Assembly: GCA_018715025.1 (NCBI GenBank)
Contig: DVMK01000151.1
Location: 1 to 6,834 of the forward strand
DNA length: 6,834 nt
Reading direction: 5' to 3'
Source: Candidatus Caccousia avistercoris
GTDB taxonomy: Bacteria; Bacillota; Clostridia; Oscillospirales; Acutalibacteraceae
The notes below the pieces were generated by a model. That model saw nothing but the letters and a program-made list of their open reading frames with translations. It did not search any database and had not been told where the DNA came from. This document shows positions 6,060 to 6,834 of the stretch, piece by piece; positions within the stretch are counted from its first letter, which is position 1, and every line of letters starts with the position of its first letter. A program made the translations under genes and the position numbers.

Positions 6060-6818
6060 TCAATAAATGTTCCGCCCGCTGAAGATCTCAATCATCTCCC
6101 GGCGAAGGTTATTCATAATGTCAAGCCGGGTCTGGGGCGGCAGCTCGTACACATCCGTTTTGAACAGATAATTCTGCAGGTCAATTTCCTTCAGCATCAT
6201 CTTGGTGTGGAAAATGTTGGACTGGTACACGTTGATGTCCACCGCGTCGTACCGGCGCAGGATGCTCTCGGAAATATAATCCTGAATGGAGGTGATCCGG
6301 TGGTCAAGAAACAGCTTCTTCCCGTTCACGTCCCTGGTGAAGCCCCGCACCCGGTAGTCCATGGTGATGATGTCAGAGTCAAACGAGCCAATGAGGTAAT
6401 CCAGGGTGGAAAGCGGGGTAATTTCCCCGCAGGTGGCCACGTCAATGTCTACCCGGAAGGTGGCAAGAAAGGTTTCCGGGTGGTACTCTGGGTAAGTGTG
6501 CACCGTGACATGGCTTTTGTCCAGGTGGGCCAGCTGGGTTTCCCCCACGGGGATCATGGAGCCCTCTGCGATCAGAATCGTGACAGAGGCCCCCTGGGGG
6601 TCGTAGTCCTGCTGGGCGATGTTCAGCACCTTGGCGCCGATCATCTCTGTCAGGTTGGTGAGGATTTTGGTGAGCCGCTGGGAATTGTACTGCTCGTCTA
6701 TGTAGGAAATATAGTCCTTCTGCTCCCGCGCCGTTTTCGCGTAGCACACGTCGTAAATATTAAAGCTGAGCGCCTTTGTCAGATTGTTGAAGCCGTACAG
6801 TCTCATCTTTTCACCCAT
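6060..6818 (-). CDS. speD: S-adenosylmethionine decarboxylase proenzyme, E. coli-like long form (pyruvoyl enzyme)
   Basis: A 252-residue proenzyme that cleaves itself and forms a pyruvoyl cofactor, then decarboxylates AdoMet to provide the aminopropyl donor for SpeE. The protein aligns by eye with E. coli SpeD (264 residues) almost throughout: LYGFNNLTKALSF (7-19), YDVCYAKTA (22-30), NIAQQDYDPQGASVTILI (66-83), HLDKSHVTVHTYPE (98-111), CGEITPL (130-136), DYRVRGFTRDVNG (154-166) and NIFHTKMMLKE (201-211). Self-cleavage is expected between Lys101 and Ser102, giving an N-terminal beta chain and a pyruvoyl-capped alpha chain; His107 and Cys130 match residues needed for processing and catalysis. 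It is somewhat shorter than E. coli SpeD, chiefly between residues 85 and 97. The ATG at 6818 has GAGAGGG seven nt upstream (6826-6832); a second in-frame ATG at 6806 is possible but lacks a site. It is the first gene visible; any promoter lies outside the window. Confidence 0.96.
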   Translation of the reverse strand: MGEKMRLYGFNNLTKALSFNIYDVCYAKTAREQKDYISYIDEQYNSQRLTKILTNLTEMIGAKVLNIAQQDYDPQGASVTILIAEGSMIPVGETQLAHLDKSHVTVHTYPEYHPETFLATFRVDIDVATCGEITPLSTLDYLIGSFDSDIITMDYRVRGFTRDVNGKKLFLDHRITSIQDYISESILRRYDAVDINVYQSNIFHTKMMLKEIDLQNYLFKTDVYELPPQTRLDIMNNLRREMIEIFSGRNIY

Positions 6819-6834
6819 AGCGAAGCCCTCTCTT

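Noticed and set aside
6060..6818. SpeD changed into a pyruvoyl-dependent arginine or ornithine decarboxylase
   Set aside because: Such neofunctionalised SpeD homologues are known, but this one stays close to E. coli SpeD along its length, lies with speE which needs decarboxylated AdoMet, and a PLP arginine decarboxylase is already present.

Overview
The window holds a six-gene polyamine biosynthesis operon on the minus strand (about 392-6818). Its downstream end abuts the remains of an IS200/IS605-family insertion sequence on the plus strand (1 to about 390). The operon is G+C-rich, with strong AGGAGG-type ribosome binding sites, a short B. subtilis-type agmatinase and a wingless B. subtilis-like SpeA. 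Together these suggest a high-GC member of the Clostridia, such as a gut Oscillospirales bacterium. That placement is inference: no rRNA or other marker gene is present.

Operon layout, in transcription order (right to left): speD (S-adenosylmethionine decarboxylase, E. coli-like long form), speA (fold-III PLP arginine decarboxylase), speE (spermidine synthase), speB (agmatinase), a carboxy(nor)spermidine dehydrogenase of the saccharopine dehydrogenase-like family, and nspC (carboxy(nor)spermidine decarboxylase). The first four genes are tightly packed: gaps of 16 and 7 nt, then a 20-nt overlap. A 92-nt intergenic region with a very stable bulged hairpin separates them from the last two, which are joined by a TAATG stop/start overlap. 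The operon promoter lies beyond the right edge; only 16 nt upstream of speD are visible.

How the genes work together: SpeA makes agmatine from arginine and SpeB converts it to putrescine. SpeD supplies decarboxylated AdoMet, and SpeE uses it to turn putrescine into spermidine. The last two genes encode the aspartate-semialdehyde route: reductive condensation with an amine to a carboxy-polyamine, then PLP-dependent decarboxylation. The operon thus encodes both known chemistries for adding an aminopropyl group. This could be redundancy, a second aminopropylation (spermidine to spermine), or a route through agmatine (carboxyaminopropylagmatine). The sequence alone cannot decide, and this is the main point of interest.

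The left end: a truncated tnpA (Y1 transposase C-terminus, with the YxxxQ motif) is followed by a non-coding tail with several hairpins, including a perfect 9-bp stem that probably marks the IS right end. The element ends within about 20 nt of the nspC stop codon, so it inserted immediately behind the operon without damaging it and probably replaced the native downstream region. The long plus-strand open frames opposite the operon look like compositional shadows.
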